This document shows positions 23,044-33,681 of a DNA stretch of 64,000 bases, in pieces. The stretch's first letter is position 1. Each line of letters opens with the position of its first letter. The stretch lies in assembly GCF_009727055.1 (NCBI RefSeq), contig NC_052360.1:69518326-69582325 (forward strand). Reading direction: 5' to 3'. The stretch comes from Benincasa hispida (lineage: Eukaryota > Streptophyta > Magnoliopsida > Cucurbitales > Cucurbitaceae). The translations under genes were made by a program, and so were the position numbers. The notes below the pieces were generated by a model. It was not told the DNA's origin and did no database searches. It worked only from the letters and a program-made list of their open reading frames with translations.

Positions 23044-23252
23044 TCAAGGAGTACAAGACTGAGGTTGAAAGCTTGTTAGGTAAAAAGATAAAAACATTAC
23101 GATCTGATCGTAATGGAGAGTATATGGACTTAAGATTCTAGAACTATATGATAGGACATGGAATTACGTCCCAACTCTCAGCCACAGGTAAACCTCAGAA
23201 GAATGGTGTATCGGAAAGAAAAATAGAACTCTATTGGACATGGTTTGGTCTA
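23040..23252 (+). pseudogene. Copia integrase fragment
   Basis: Reads KFKEYKTEVESLLGKKIKTL, then RSDRNGEYMDLRF, a stop, then NYMIGHGITSQLSATGKPQKNGVSERK and, after a frameshift, NRTLLDMV. This is the core of a Ty1/copia integrase: the second catalytic Asp in RSDRNGEY, and the conserved NGVSERKNRTLLDM with the catalytic Glu. Only about 70 residues survive. It begins exactly where the AIG1 3' duplicate ends, so the join may be an assembly product. Confidence 0.85.
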
Positions 23253-23434
23253 TGATGTGAAAGTTATAGCTATGTTAAATCTACATGAAATCCATATTGA
23301 ATATTAGTTTTTTATTTTTATTTTTTAATGAAAGTAGATAAGGTTGATAGCTTATACAATTGATACAAAGTTACAAACCATGGAGAAATGAGCCTTAGGG
23401 TGCCAATACCTTGAGTCATATTCTTCTTGGCTCT
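23253..23434. other. Unassigned sequence before the gap
   Basis: AT-rich, no coding sequence seen. The last 100 bases ('ttgatagcttatacaattgata', then 'accttgagtcatattcttcttggctct') do not match anything else I recognise in the window. Confidence 0.35.
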
Positions 23435-23435
23435 N
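23435..23435. other. Single-N scaffold gap
   Basis: One N inside 'ggctctnagaag', followed by a repeat of the AIG1 3' end. It marks an unresolved contig join. Confidence 0.9.
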
Positions 23436-23622
23436 AGAAGAGAGAGCAAAACAACTCAAACAACAATATACTGAGGAAATTAGGAGGCTCAGTCACCGAC
23501 TACAAAGTGCACTTGAATGAATGATTGTGATTGTGTGTTAATTAATATATGTATGAATAAAAGTTGCATGGCAGCTACATATGCTTGTGTGTAATTACTA
23601 AGATTGTGGTATTGGCAAAAGT
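23436..23622 (+). repeat. Second copy of AIG1 3' end (assembly duplicate)
   Basis: Copy of 22857-23043 (see there). The reading frame for EERAKQLKQQYTEEIRRL up to the stop is present but has no gene in front of it. Confidence 0.93.
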
Positions 23623-23639
23623 AATAATAATTTCAGATT

Positions 23640-23805
23640 GTTGCAATCCAATATTTGGGAATATATTATACGTTTGAAATCTAATATTGGAAAAATCAAG
23701 AGACTTCACCATTTCAATAAGATAAATAGGTCAACTATTCTAATTGGCAATTGATTTTGAGATTGATTTGCCTTATGTTATCTAATATATATGGTATCAG
23801 AGTCC
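23640..23805 (+). mobile_element. Short copia/TRIM-like LTR end and primer-binding site
   Basis: TGGTATCAGAGTCC at 23792-23805 is an initiator-Met-type primer-binding site directly after 'ttatctaatatata'. The 150 bp before it ('ttgcaatccaatatttggg') would be a short LTR. No coding region follows. A TRIM (miniature LTR element) or copia remnant fits. Confidence 0.5.
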
Positions 23806-24453
23806 ACGAAACCCAACTAAATTTTCCAATATAAAAAGAAAAAATAAAAACAAAAACAATGTCAAAGCATCCTTTACAAATTTTTCCCCCGAGCCTTTTC
23901 ATTTTCAATTTGCCAAATGGGTCTTCTCCCAATTGACAAAATATTTAATTTCTTTTACTATTTGTTTATGTCTTTTTGTAGTGATACATTTAAATATGGA
24001 GTGTATTCTTTTCAACCAGAACAAATATTTGTAAATTTGTGTTATTTTAAAATTTAAAGTATTAGTAGATATAACACAATTCAAAAGGATAGTAGATATA
24101 GCAAAATTTAAATCTAACTCTCAGAGTATATCGGTAATAGACAATAGCTGAAGGATTCTACCACTTAAAGGAGTCTATCACTAATAGATTTTTCTCGATT
24201 TATAATTCTTTTAAATGTTACTATGTACTCAGTTATTAGTCCTATAAATGTTGTCCACTGTAATTACTCTAAGATATACCTAATTTTTAGCATTATCTCT
24301 TTTATTATTTTTAGTCTTACGTTAGTTTTTTATGATTTAAACATAATAGAAGTTAAATACATTTGTTAGTGAATAATCATCAATAAAATTTATGTTCTAA
24401 AGATTTTTAGCTAAACACATAGCATGTCTTAAGTACTTGAAAAAAAATGTTAT
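23806..24453. other. Intergenic AT-rich, no gene
   Basis: No supported ORF. 24120-24200 holds a decayed TCTATCA/TAATAGA block like the one in the AIG1 intron. Confidence 0.45.
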
Positions 24454-24860
24454 CACTACAATAAAACTGAGATTTGATGACATTTAAAAACTGTCACAAT
24501 TAAAATTTGTGACAGTTATTTTGTGTCATTGTATCCGCTGTAAATGTATGAGGATATTTTTTTAAAAAAAAGTAATGTTATCATAATAAATATTGACAAA
24601 AATAGGGTTGGAAGCAAAATATTGACAAAATTAGGGGTGGAGAAATTGTGAATGTGGTCTACAATTACACAAAATTGTGAACCCTTGTGAACCCAATCCA
24701 CGAGTAACATGAAAGATGTGGACCCAAACCATGATTAGTACAAAAAGCGTGTATCGGATCCACGATAAGCTGTCAGATTCCCTGCCACCTGCACCGTTGA
24801 TTGGTTGACTGGCCACCTGGAATCCATGCAGACGGGTCTCGTGGACTGAGCCCACAACTT
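24454..24860 (+). repeat. MULE-1 left terminal inverted repeat (approximate)
   Basis: 'gacatttaaaaactgtca', 'atattgacaaaaatagggt' and 'gtgaacccaatccacgagta' correspond, in reversed order and strand, to the region 37690-38000 ('tcctatttttgtcatta', 'catggattgggtccatga'). The similarity is patchy, as expected for an old element. Confidence 0.5.
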
Positions 24861-24879
24861 TTATGGTTCCCAAATACAC

Positions 24880-25017
24880 CCCCAGCACCTCAAGCCAGTC
24901 ACTCTATCCTCTGGTTCTTCCCCTTGTTTTGAAACTCTCTCAGGTTCTGTCCGCCGACGCGCCCTGTTGCTATTGTCCACCGCCACCGCGCTGTCGCTGT
25001 CGTCTGGTTGATTGTAG
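24880..25017 (+). promoter_or_regulatory. MULE-1 transposase leader exon
   Basis: A CT-rich, locally GC-rich block ('ccgccgacgcgccctgttgc') ends in 'ttgtag' followed by GTAAGATC, a good splice donor at 25018. I read it as the 5' untranslated exon of the transposase gene, with its intron running to about 25440. Confidence 0.4.
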
Positions 25018-25455
25018 GTAAGATCTTCCTTTCTTTTCTTCTTTTTCTTTTTCATATATGATATTTTGATTAATAGAGATAATTTTTCCCATATATGTGA
25101 TCTTAGTTCTTAAATATTTATTCGGATTGCTTTTGGATGTTTGAGTTTGAACTTCAAGTTAAGGTGATTTTTTATTTTCTTGACCGTGGACCGTTTGAGT
25201 TTGGACTTCAAATTTATATTATTATTTTTTATTTTTAGGTCTTTTTGAGTATGGACTTGCAACTTAGGTTGTTATTTGTGTTTGTTGTATTTTGGAATTA
25301 TGTTAGATAGGGTTGTAGTTTTTTTTTTTTTTCATTCTTTTTTGTAGATTTAGACTATAGTATTAGTTTAGACATATGGTGGATTTGGAAAGATGGGCTA
25401 TTAGTTTGGGCTACTATTTTCTTAATTTTAACCATTGTAAACAAATTGCTTAAAT

Positions 25456-28400
25456 ATGTCATTGCGTTATGAAGATTTAGTTGTTCTTGAATTTGGAACG
25501 ACGGGAACAATGATATTAAGGTAGAAATTGATTAATTATTTGGAGAAGTGCGAAATACATAAAATAAAAATAAGTTGGTGCCTTCAGAGCTATTCACACA
25601 TATAGATTGGGAATTATTGATTCAATTTGTGAAGAAGGGGCAACATCAGATGAAAGAGTAAGATGTATAGAGGAGTCTAGTCTAATACCAAAGGAATATT
25701 ATTTAACACCAAAAAGGATCTACAAATAGTTGTAAAAAAGTATTATGTAAAAGAACACTATCAGATTTTCGTGATAGAATAAATTAAGATATCTGGTATG
25801 TGAAATGAAAAAACTGGGAGGGTGGTTGTGATTGGAGGTTGCATGCTTAGTCGATACAAAACTCATGGTATATTTGAAATTACCAAACTTGAAGGAAAGC
25901 AATCATGTTTGTACTCAAAATTGTCACAAGATCATCCAGAGCTTGATTTGAACTTCATGAGTAACGAAATTCAAAATATGGTTAGAGCTGATCCTAGTGT
26001 TCATATGGCCTTACTCCAAGGAGCAATTAAAAAAGAATACAAATATGATGTCAATTATAGACGTGTATGGCATGCGAAGCGAAAACATTGATTATAATTT
26101 TTGGTGATTAGGTGAAATCATATGCAGAGCTTTCGTATTGGTCGAGTGTCGTTGTATACTACATCTAGGAACAAGAGTGGATTGACAATTTATTCAGTCT
26201 GATGTGTCTGGTAAGATTATTTTTGGTCGAGTTTTCTAGTCATTTAATCCTGGCAGAGAAGTTTTCCAATATTGTAGGCCTTTGATTCAGATAGAGGAAC
26301 TCATCTCTACGACACGTATAAAGGGAAATTGTTGACCGCCTTATCGATTGACTCAAATGGGCATATATTTCCCCTTACATCCACTATTGTTGAAGGAAAA
26401 AGCACGTCTAGTTGGCCATGGTTTCTATGGTCATTTCGAGAATATGTTATCTAATGAGATGGTATTTGCCTATTTTCTAATAGACATAGAGACATTATTG
26501 CTGCAATTAGCAACGAGAAAATTGGTTGGAGTGAGCCTACTGAAGGGATTGAATCCCAATTACGATGCAAACCAATGAAGGAGGCCATAGGACATGTTGA
26601 CAAATATCCTTCTCCCACTTACTATAAACACTCTCTCCATTCACCTTGATATTAATCCATACAAACATCATCCGAAGGAACTTTTAGGGAGAACGTAAAT
26701 GGAAAAAAGTTGACATATCATATATATTTTTTTCCTCTCGTTGAGTATTTTACAAAAATGGGTTTATTAACTTAGTAAAAGCCGACTAATTAATTTTAAC
26801 TAAGTCTTTGTTAATTTGCTCAATATAACGCTTATATTGAATATTTCAGTAACATGTGACTTCATTTGTTAAACTTTTTAATGACGTCAATCACTTATTG
26901 CATGCTTATAAAATATTTGCCCAATTCACTTTCTAGGCCAGTTTCCAAGTAGAGATGTTCCGTTTCTGTCAGCTTAAATACCTCAACCTAGATAGAATTT
27001 TCGTTAGACAAAGGTCCCTAATAGACAATTATTTTATAAATTTAATCTCTTATTAAAATTCATTTTAACCCTATTAAAACGAACTAAAAGATTAACCTAA
27101 TTCTATTCTCATTAGAAACATGTTTAATATAAGTTTAGGTGAATTAATTTTAAACTATTTAAAATTAAATTGGATCTATGTTTCTACGCAACTCTTTATT
27201 ATACATTTTAATTCTAATTTTATTATACTTGTAACCATTATAAAATAATGAAAAAATAAAATCTATAATTGCATTCAAAGACATTGATTAAATATAACAT
27301 TTATATTTATCTAGTCATGCTCGATGCAAAATTTATTTTAATTGAAAAATATAACACTTATATCTAACAATTATTAAGCACACATATCCATCATGTCATC
27401 ATATATGATAACAATTATAACCTAATATGATGCATAAACATGTTCAATGTACCATACATCTAAAATAATATAACACTTATATTAAGATGCATGAACATGC
27501 TAATTTATTCATGCATCCCAAAAATATAACAATTACATTTTGACATGATGCATGAACCTGTTTATCCTAAGGTAGGATTTTGAATCTAAATGACATACTT
27601 TATGCAGCATTAAAAAATAATTTAATTCATATATCTCATGCATAATTAAATTAACAAAATAGAAAAGTTGACCAGCTATTAGCATTCCTAGAAAATCAAA
27701 TAAAAACTAAAACCCTAGATTTTAGAAGATTCTAAAAGAAAATGGAAAAGACAGAAAAACTACTTTTGTTCAGCAGTGAGTGATGACAGATAAACTAGGG
27801 GATCTAACCGTTCAAAACGAGATCCTAGGTATCATGAACATACTGACTGAATTTCATCACGATCCAATGGTTAGAACTCAAATTATTGATAAATTTGTAA
27901 AATTTGTCCCTGAAAAACCAAATTGCATTGAATTGTTTCCCTCCATTTTTTCTTTTTTTGGCTTTGTTTTTTGGGGTTCTTTTCACATCAACTTTTTGCC
28001 ACAAAAGACACGGACTTACAAACCCAATTTACAGTTAAAAAAAAATACTCACAAACACTTGGTTTTACAATGATCTCATCAATTAAAACTGTAAATCTAA
28101 ATGCCAAAAGCCTAAACATCACATGTTTATTTATCTCTACTTCTCATAAATAAATTAATTAATTAACTAACCATTAATTAATTAATTAAACGACTATATT
28201 AAATCATATTTAATACATAATTAACCAACATATATTTATCACATATTTATATGTATACATCTTTTTCATATTTGAATCTTATTCAAATATTTTTCTCTCT
28301 TAATTATAGATTACATTTATAATTAACCATACTATATTAATCTCATTAATATGCAATTAATTTGACCAATTCAAATCATTCCTCTTATATATCCTTTAGT

Positions 28401-30245
28401 GAGCTAACAAAGGGACCTTATAGAACTACATATTAGAAGCTCCAATGATATAGATTAATTAATTAAAATATTTAATTAAATTAATCAATTTTCATTAACT
28501 ACTAGCTACTCCACTAAAGATCGATAGTTGTACTCTTCGTATTGTAGATTTATATCTGTGTCCACGGATATAAACAATCAATAGTGAGTCAACACTTCAC
28601 AAATTGCTCATAGCTATAGTTGGATCAAAATACTGTTTTATCCCTATAGTTACATCTAACTCCTTAAATACCACAAATCCCTCTAATGAACAAAGAGTTT
28701 ATAGACAAACTATAAACTAACACCTCTCGATCCAGTGAGAGATTGAGGCCTCAATGTTCAAGACCCAGAATCAGGTATTAAGGGGGCAATTTATTTACTT
28801 TCCCTCAGGTCGAGAAATAAGTGAATTCCATCTTGTATAGTTGTGTTCCCAGCTTCCTACTCGAAAAAGTTCCCAAAATGGTAGGCTTGTTGAGTCGGCT
28901 AAAAAGGCCACTCTCACCCATACAAATCCAAAAATCGCCCTCATAGACAGAAGTTAACAACTCACTCAGGATTAAGGTCAAGTTACCTATGGTCATCTAA
29001 GTGCAATGTAAGTCTCTTCTAGCAACGATCAGAAACGATAAGGATCATATCATTCCTAGTACTTTACAATAATTGCAACACCTATAAAGCAGGTCGTATT
29101 CGTAGTGTCACTAAGATAAGGTATCCAACCTTATCCATCTACTATAGGCCGTTTAAATTATCACTTAAACGTGATCCACCTGTATGTCTTCACATACATG
29201 TTTAAGTTTCATAAAATAACCATAGATCATAGTTTACTAGATTGATTTAATGCAGTCTAAATATTAATAAAAATACCTTTTATTTTATTAGATATATAAT
29301 TTATCTTTACAAATTATAAGATACACTCAAGGACATTAACTCTCATGCCTACCATCATTATTGTCTACATCATGTTGCTAGTAATTTCAATATGAAATAT
29401 AAATAAAAGTAACTGAAGAATTTGATGTTTAAGGCTGAAAATCAACATTAGAGGCACACGTTCATTAGGTCCATGAAAGAGTTAAAGCAATTGAATCTGG
29501 AGTGTCTTGAATATTTTTCTGACATAGATTTGGAAAAATGGACACAACCACAAGATAATGGGTACTGCTATGATTGGATGGCAACCAAGGCAGCAAAATG
29601 CATGAATGGTATTTCTAAAGGAGCTAGAATGTTATTGATCATATCTTTGGTTAGCCTAATATTCTAACGTACAATCCTATATTTTGAACATCATAGATAA
29701 GAAAAAAGTGAAGCACTTGATCGTCGGGACATATATACAAAGTATGCCATAAAAAAACTTCAGAGGTGCAAAAAACAAGCCTCTGCACATGTTGTGATGT
29801 CTGTTGACAGGGAGACTCAGACATTCGAAGTTCAAACTTGAATAGGTATGATTTCTCCCTATAAAGGCCAACACACACAGGTCATGAGCTTGAAAAATGG
29901 GACTTCTTCTTGTAACAAATAGCACTCGTTAAAGATTCCATGTTCTCATGTGATTGCAGTTTGTAATTACACACGTTTGACATACTTTCCTTTTACTAAT
30001 AAAACTTATAAATTGTCCCAGTTAATGTGATGCTATGAATCTCACTTTCGCGCAATACAACAACTTAACTATTGGCCAGAATTAACATTTAGGGAAGTAC
30101 ATCCCAATCAAAATTTACTAACAGAACATGGTTGACCAAAAGCTTCAAAATTTCATAATAAGATGGATTGGTTCGAGACAAGTCAAAAAGTTCGATGTAA
30201 ATTATGAAAGGGAGAAAGACATAACAGGTGTACTTTCCTAACACA
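25456..30245 (+). pseudogene. MULE-1 mudrA-type transposase, split and dead
   Basis: N-terminal part (25456-26542): FNTKKDLQIVVKKYYVKEHY, then FEITKLEGKQSCLYSKLSQD, then MVRADPSVHMALLQGAIKKE and YRRVWHAKRK, the MuDR-type DNA-binding region; then the DDE domain with frameshifts (THLYDTYKGKLLTALSIDSN, IVEGKSTSSWPWFL). The first catalytic IDGT is altered to IE, and the second SDRH to SNRH. C-terminal part (29346-30245): AYHHYCLHHVASNFNMKYK, MKELKQLNLECLEYFSDIDL, EKWTQPQDNGYCYDWMATKA, CMNGISKGARM, a SWIM zinc finger that has lost its first cysteine (SSCNK, then PCSHVIAVCN), and a closing zinc-knuckle remnant (VRCKLWKGERHN). The two halves join perfectly across the copia-A insertion: ...GWSEPT | AYHHYC... 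In a working element this protein cuts and joins the TIR ends. It is full length for the family but inactive. Confidence 0.9.
26543..29345 (-). mobile_element. Copia family-A copy, reversed, inside MULE-1 transposase
   Basis: The LTR (about 28000-29345, minus) carries the family block TTGGAGC...GGTCC reversed at 28439. To its left lies family leader: on the minus strand 26560-26700 reads 'ttgtatgg', 'atatcaaggtgaatgga' and 'gaaggatatttgtcaacat', matching 46065-46145, and 27160-27560 matches 44930-45200. Part of the leader and all genes are missing and the other LTR is absent, so it is a 5'-end fragment. The short ORF at 27780-28073 is not supported as a gene. Confidence 0.75.
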
Positions 30246-30468
30246 TTTATTAGGTGCTTCTTTGTGAATTAGTGGACTCAATATTTATTTTGTAATGTAA
30301 TTGTTAGTTTGTTATTTCTCTAATTGTAATGAAACTTGTTTGTTGTAATAGATTTGGTAATGTAATATACTTTGTTATTCATTTTTTTATTCATTTCCAT
30401 ATTAATTTATGTTTTTAATCTTTCAATGTTAATTATAGATCATGTTCCTTTTTTTTCCCTGTCATTAT
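30246..30468 (+). other. 3' flank of the MULE-1 transposase
   Basis: T-rich sequence with several 'gtaatgtaatt' and 'aatttg' phrases and no ORF, probably the transposase 3' untranslated region. It ends at the next copia-A LTR. Confidence 0.4.
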
Positions 30469-32390
30469 TGTTTGGTTTTATGCCTTGAAACTCGTAGATA
30501 GTAAATGTAAATAAATTATTATCATCAATAAAGAGTTATCGATGTTATTTCAATAAGAGTTATTGATTGTGTTGTATTAGTTTTGTCTAAATAACCCTAT
30601 ATCCAATAAACTAACATCCTAGGCTATGTTATGAGTCTTGAACAGTATGTGGAGACATACGGGGACCAATGTTTAAGATACAGCCTAAAGGGTCTATAGT
30701 ATAAGGATAAGGCTGGGTATCTTATCCTTGTGACACTATGGATATGACCCACTTTGAATTTTATACAAACGCAATGATCCAATGCGTTCGTGTAAGTGAC
30801 ATGCGAGTGAGAGTATCCTATGTAAGTTTGCATAAAATCGGACCCTGAAATAACAACCACTAGATATAATTACATTGACTGGTTAGGTTTCTATTTCTAT
30901 AGGATGACTTAATCAATTTAATCTTAATCCTTAGTATATAATGGATGCTTGTTCACGAGAGATTGTCTTTTGATTTGTATGGGTGAGAGTGGCCAGTTCG
31001 CCGATTCAATAAGCCTACCATTTTGGGACAAGATCGAGTGGGGAGCTGAGAATATAATAACACCAGATGATTTCACTCCTTTCTGACTTTAGTAAGTAGA
31101 TGGGTGTTCTCTTAAATGGAGTATCCGGGACTTGAACAAAGGATCCTACCCTCTTATTGGTCCAAGAGGGGTTTCTGTTTAATGGTTAGATAATAAATAA
31201 GTTTTTCATTAGAGGAGCACTAGTACTTAAGGATATAAAGGTAAGCTAGGAGTAAAATGGTAATTTGACCCAGCTGGTGCTACGAACACTTATGAATGAT
31301 TAACTTTTCGGTAATTAGTCTATATCCTTAAACACGGGAATATATATGCAGTGAGAAGAGTGTAATTGTAGGTCTTTAATGGAGTGTACCCACAGTTAAC
31401 GAATATTGATTAATGTTGTTAATGAGTTTATCCAATTAATCTCATATCGTTGGAGCTTATGATCTGTGGGTCCATTAGGTCCTCTTCCTAGCTCATAAAG
31501 GGTGTTGAGGTAATTATGTCTTGAATGAAATATGAAATGTTCAAATTCACTTAGGTAATACATTATAATATAAAGTTTATGTTTTAATTGAACTTTATAA
31601 TATAAATTTTATTTTCGGTTTGATTCAAAATTAATTTATGAGAGAATTAAATATTTGAAGGTGTTCAAATATTAACTTAATATGAACTGGATTCATGTTA
31701 AAACTATATGTTAAAATCAATGCATATTAGATGCACATTAAAACTATAGGTTGTGAGATAAATACAATTGAATAGGATTCTAATGTAGGTTAAAACTTAA
31801 TTGGAGAATTAATTAATTGTTTAATTTATTTTAATTTAATTAATTGAACTAAAACTATAGGTTATTTGAGAGATGTTCATTTAAATATGATTTAAATGAA
31901 ATTATTAATTGAATTGGATTTAATTAATTATTATTTATTTGATTTAATTTGTTCAATTAAATAATAATAAAATTAAAAATAACATAGATATATGGGAGTT
32001 ATCAGAGATGCGGAGCACTATACACATTTACCACTCTCTCTCTAATAACTTTTTACGTCTAATATACCTGTAGTGGTAGGGAAAAAAAGATATATATAAA
32101 GAAAGGTTTATTTGAGAAATAATGGCTCTAGAATTCTCTTAGAAATATAACACCATCGTTGTGATTTTGAATCCTAAAAATTTGAGATTGATTCCCACAG
32201 ATCAAGAACCTCATTTTAATTCTCATATAATAAGAAGGTTCCCAAATGGTGGTGTTTACATTTTTTTTTTTCACTACACAGAACGGGGTTCGTGATTTCC
32301 AGTCCAAGGAGAATTGGTGATTTCATCTAAGTCGTCAACGAAAGTAAATGATGCCATTTTCTACTCTATAAGATTAAATCACCAAAAGGA
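30469..32390 (+). mobile_element. Copia family-A LTR with a little leader
   Basis: Starts TGTTTGGTTTTATGCC and carries TTGGAGC...GGTCCATTAGG at 31450. It ends near 'aaatcacca', with 'aaaagcatgtttaac' after it resembling a decayed primer-binding site (compare 7675-7690). The 5' flank is ATTAT (30464-30468); no matching 3' duplicate was found. No genes. It separates the transposase and PMD genes of MULE-1. Confidence 0.75.
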
Positions 32391-33681
32391 AAAGCATGTT
32401 TAACCTAAATTATATAGTAGGTTGAGAATTTTAGTTCTCTATTCATATTCAATCTGTTTTGCCAATGTACTGGTATTTTGAATTCTAAAATTAATTACGA
32501 GTTGGTTCTTGATTCTTCCACTGCATTAGGGCCCTACAAATATATCTACAAAATACTCGTCGTTCACAGTTGGTATGAGATAATGGGTCTACTACTATGT
32601 TACGTTGACGAAAAAAAGAGGTAGTATGAGAATGTACTATACTGTTAGATCCACAAATCATAACTAAACTACAATATGTTAGTTTTCTTGGAGTTGCATA
32701 GATTAGCTTTACCCAATTAGATTGACACGTTATTACTACTTTGGTTGAACGTTGAGACCAGAAACCCATACATTTCACATGTCTTGTGGAAAGTGCACCA
32801 TTATACTGCAGAACATTGCAGTTCAATTTGGATTACCAATGGATGGAGAACATATTACTCGATCATTGTAGTATGATTGCAAACACGTTTGCAACGTTTT
32901 TTTTTTGGGCGTTCAACCATTTGATTTGAAAGGGTCAAGATTCAATGTCTGTGATTAGCGTCGTAGTTTACTAAGTTACCACCCGATGCTGATAAGATCA
33001 GCATAAAGAGATATGCACAAGCAAATACTATACAACTTAATGGAGATATACATTGGTACACCTTATGTTCCTGTCACTGTTAGACAATTTTGAGCAAGCT
33101 GGTAGGTACTATGAGGTGGTACTTTTCTTACATGGCTTTAAAGAGAATTATATTGGGCTAGCATGCACCAGCTTTGGAAATAGCAGACCCACTAATACAA
33201 CTACAAGTATAGGCTTACGATCAATTTAACATTATAGCACAACAAGATGAGTCACAGCCTTTAAATCATTTTGTGGGACATCCATTCAGTGTCAGGTATT
33301 ATTTTATTTACATATTTACGTAATTATTTATATAAACAAATATTTTAATTATTTTATATGCATATGTAGATGGAGTAATGTCTTAGCTGCATCTGAACAA
33401 TCAGCAAACATGTTGTTAGTATGTCAACTATCATTTCACCACCTGATGCATAATCAGGTAACAACATATATCTTGCATATAGAAATTAATATTACATATT
33501 TTTTGTGTTCTAATTATTCTTATGAATTTTCAGATGAATTGGACACCATATACACAGGATATTATGTCATTATTCCTTAATTATTTTCATGATGGTAAAG
33601 ATATTTGGTTGACGGTGAGCCCTCTTATATGCTTCCATATCATAGACTGGCATCAACCAGATCGATTGTTACAATAGTTCA

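Noticed and set aside
24631..25055. Minus ORFs of 85 and 64 aa
   Set aside because: Antisense to the MULE-1 left end and leader exon; no family resemblance.
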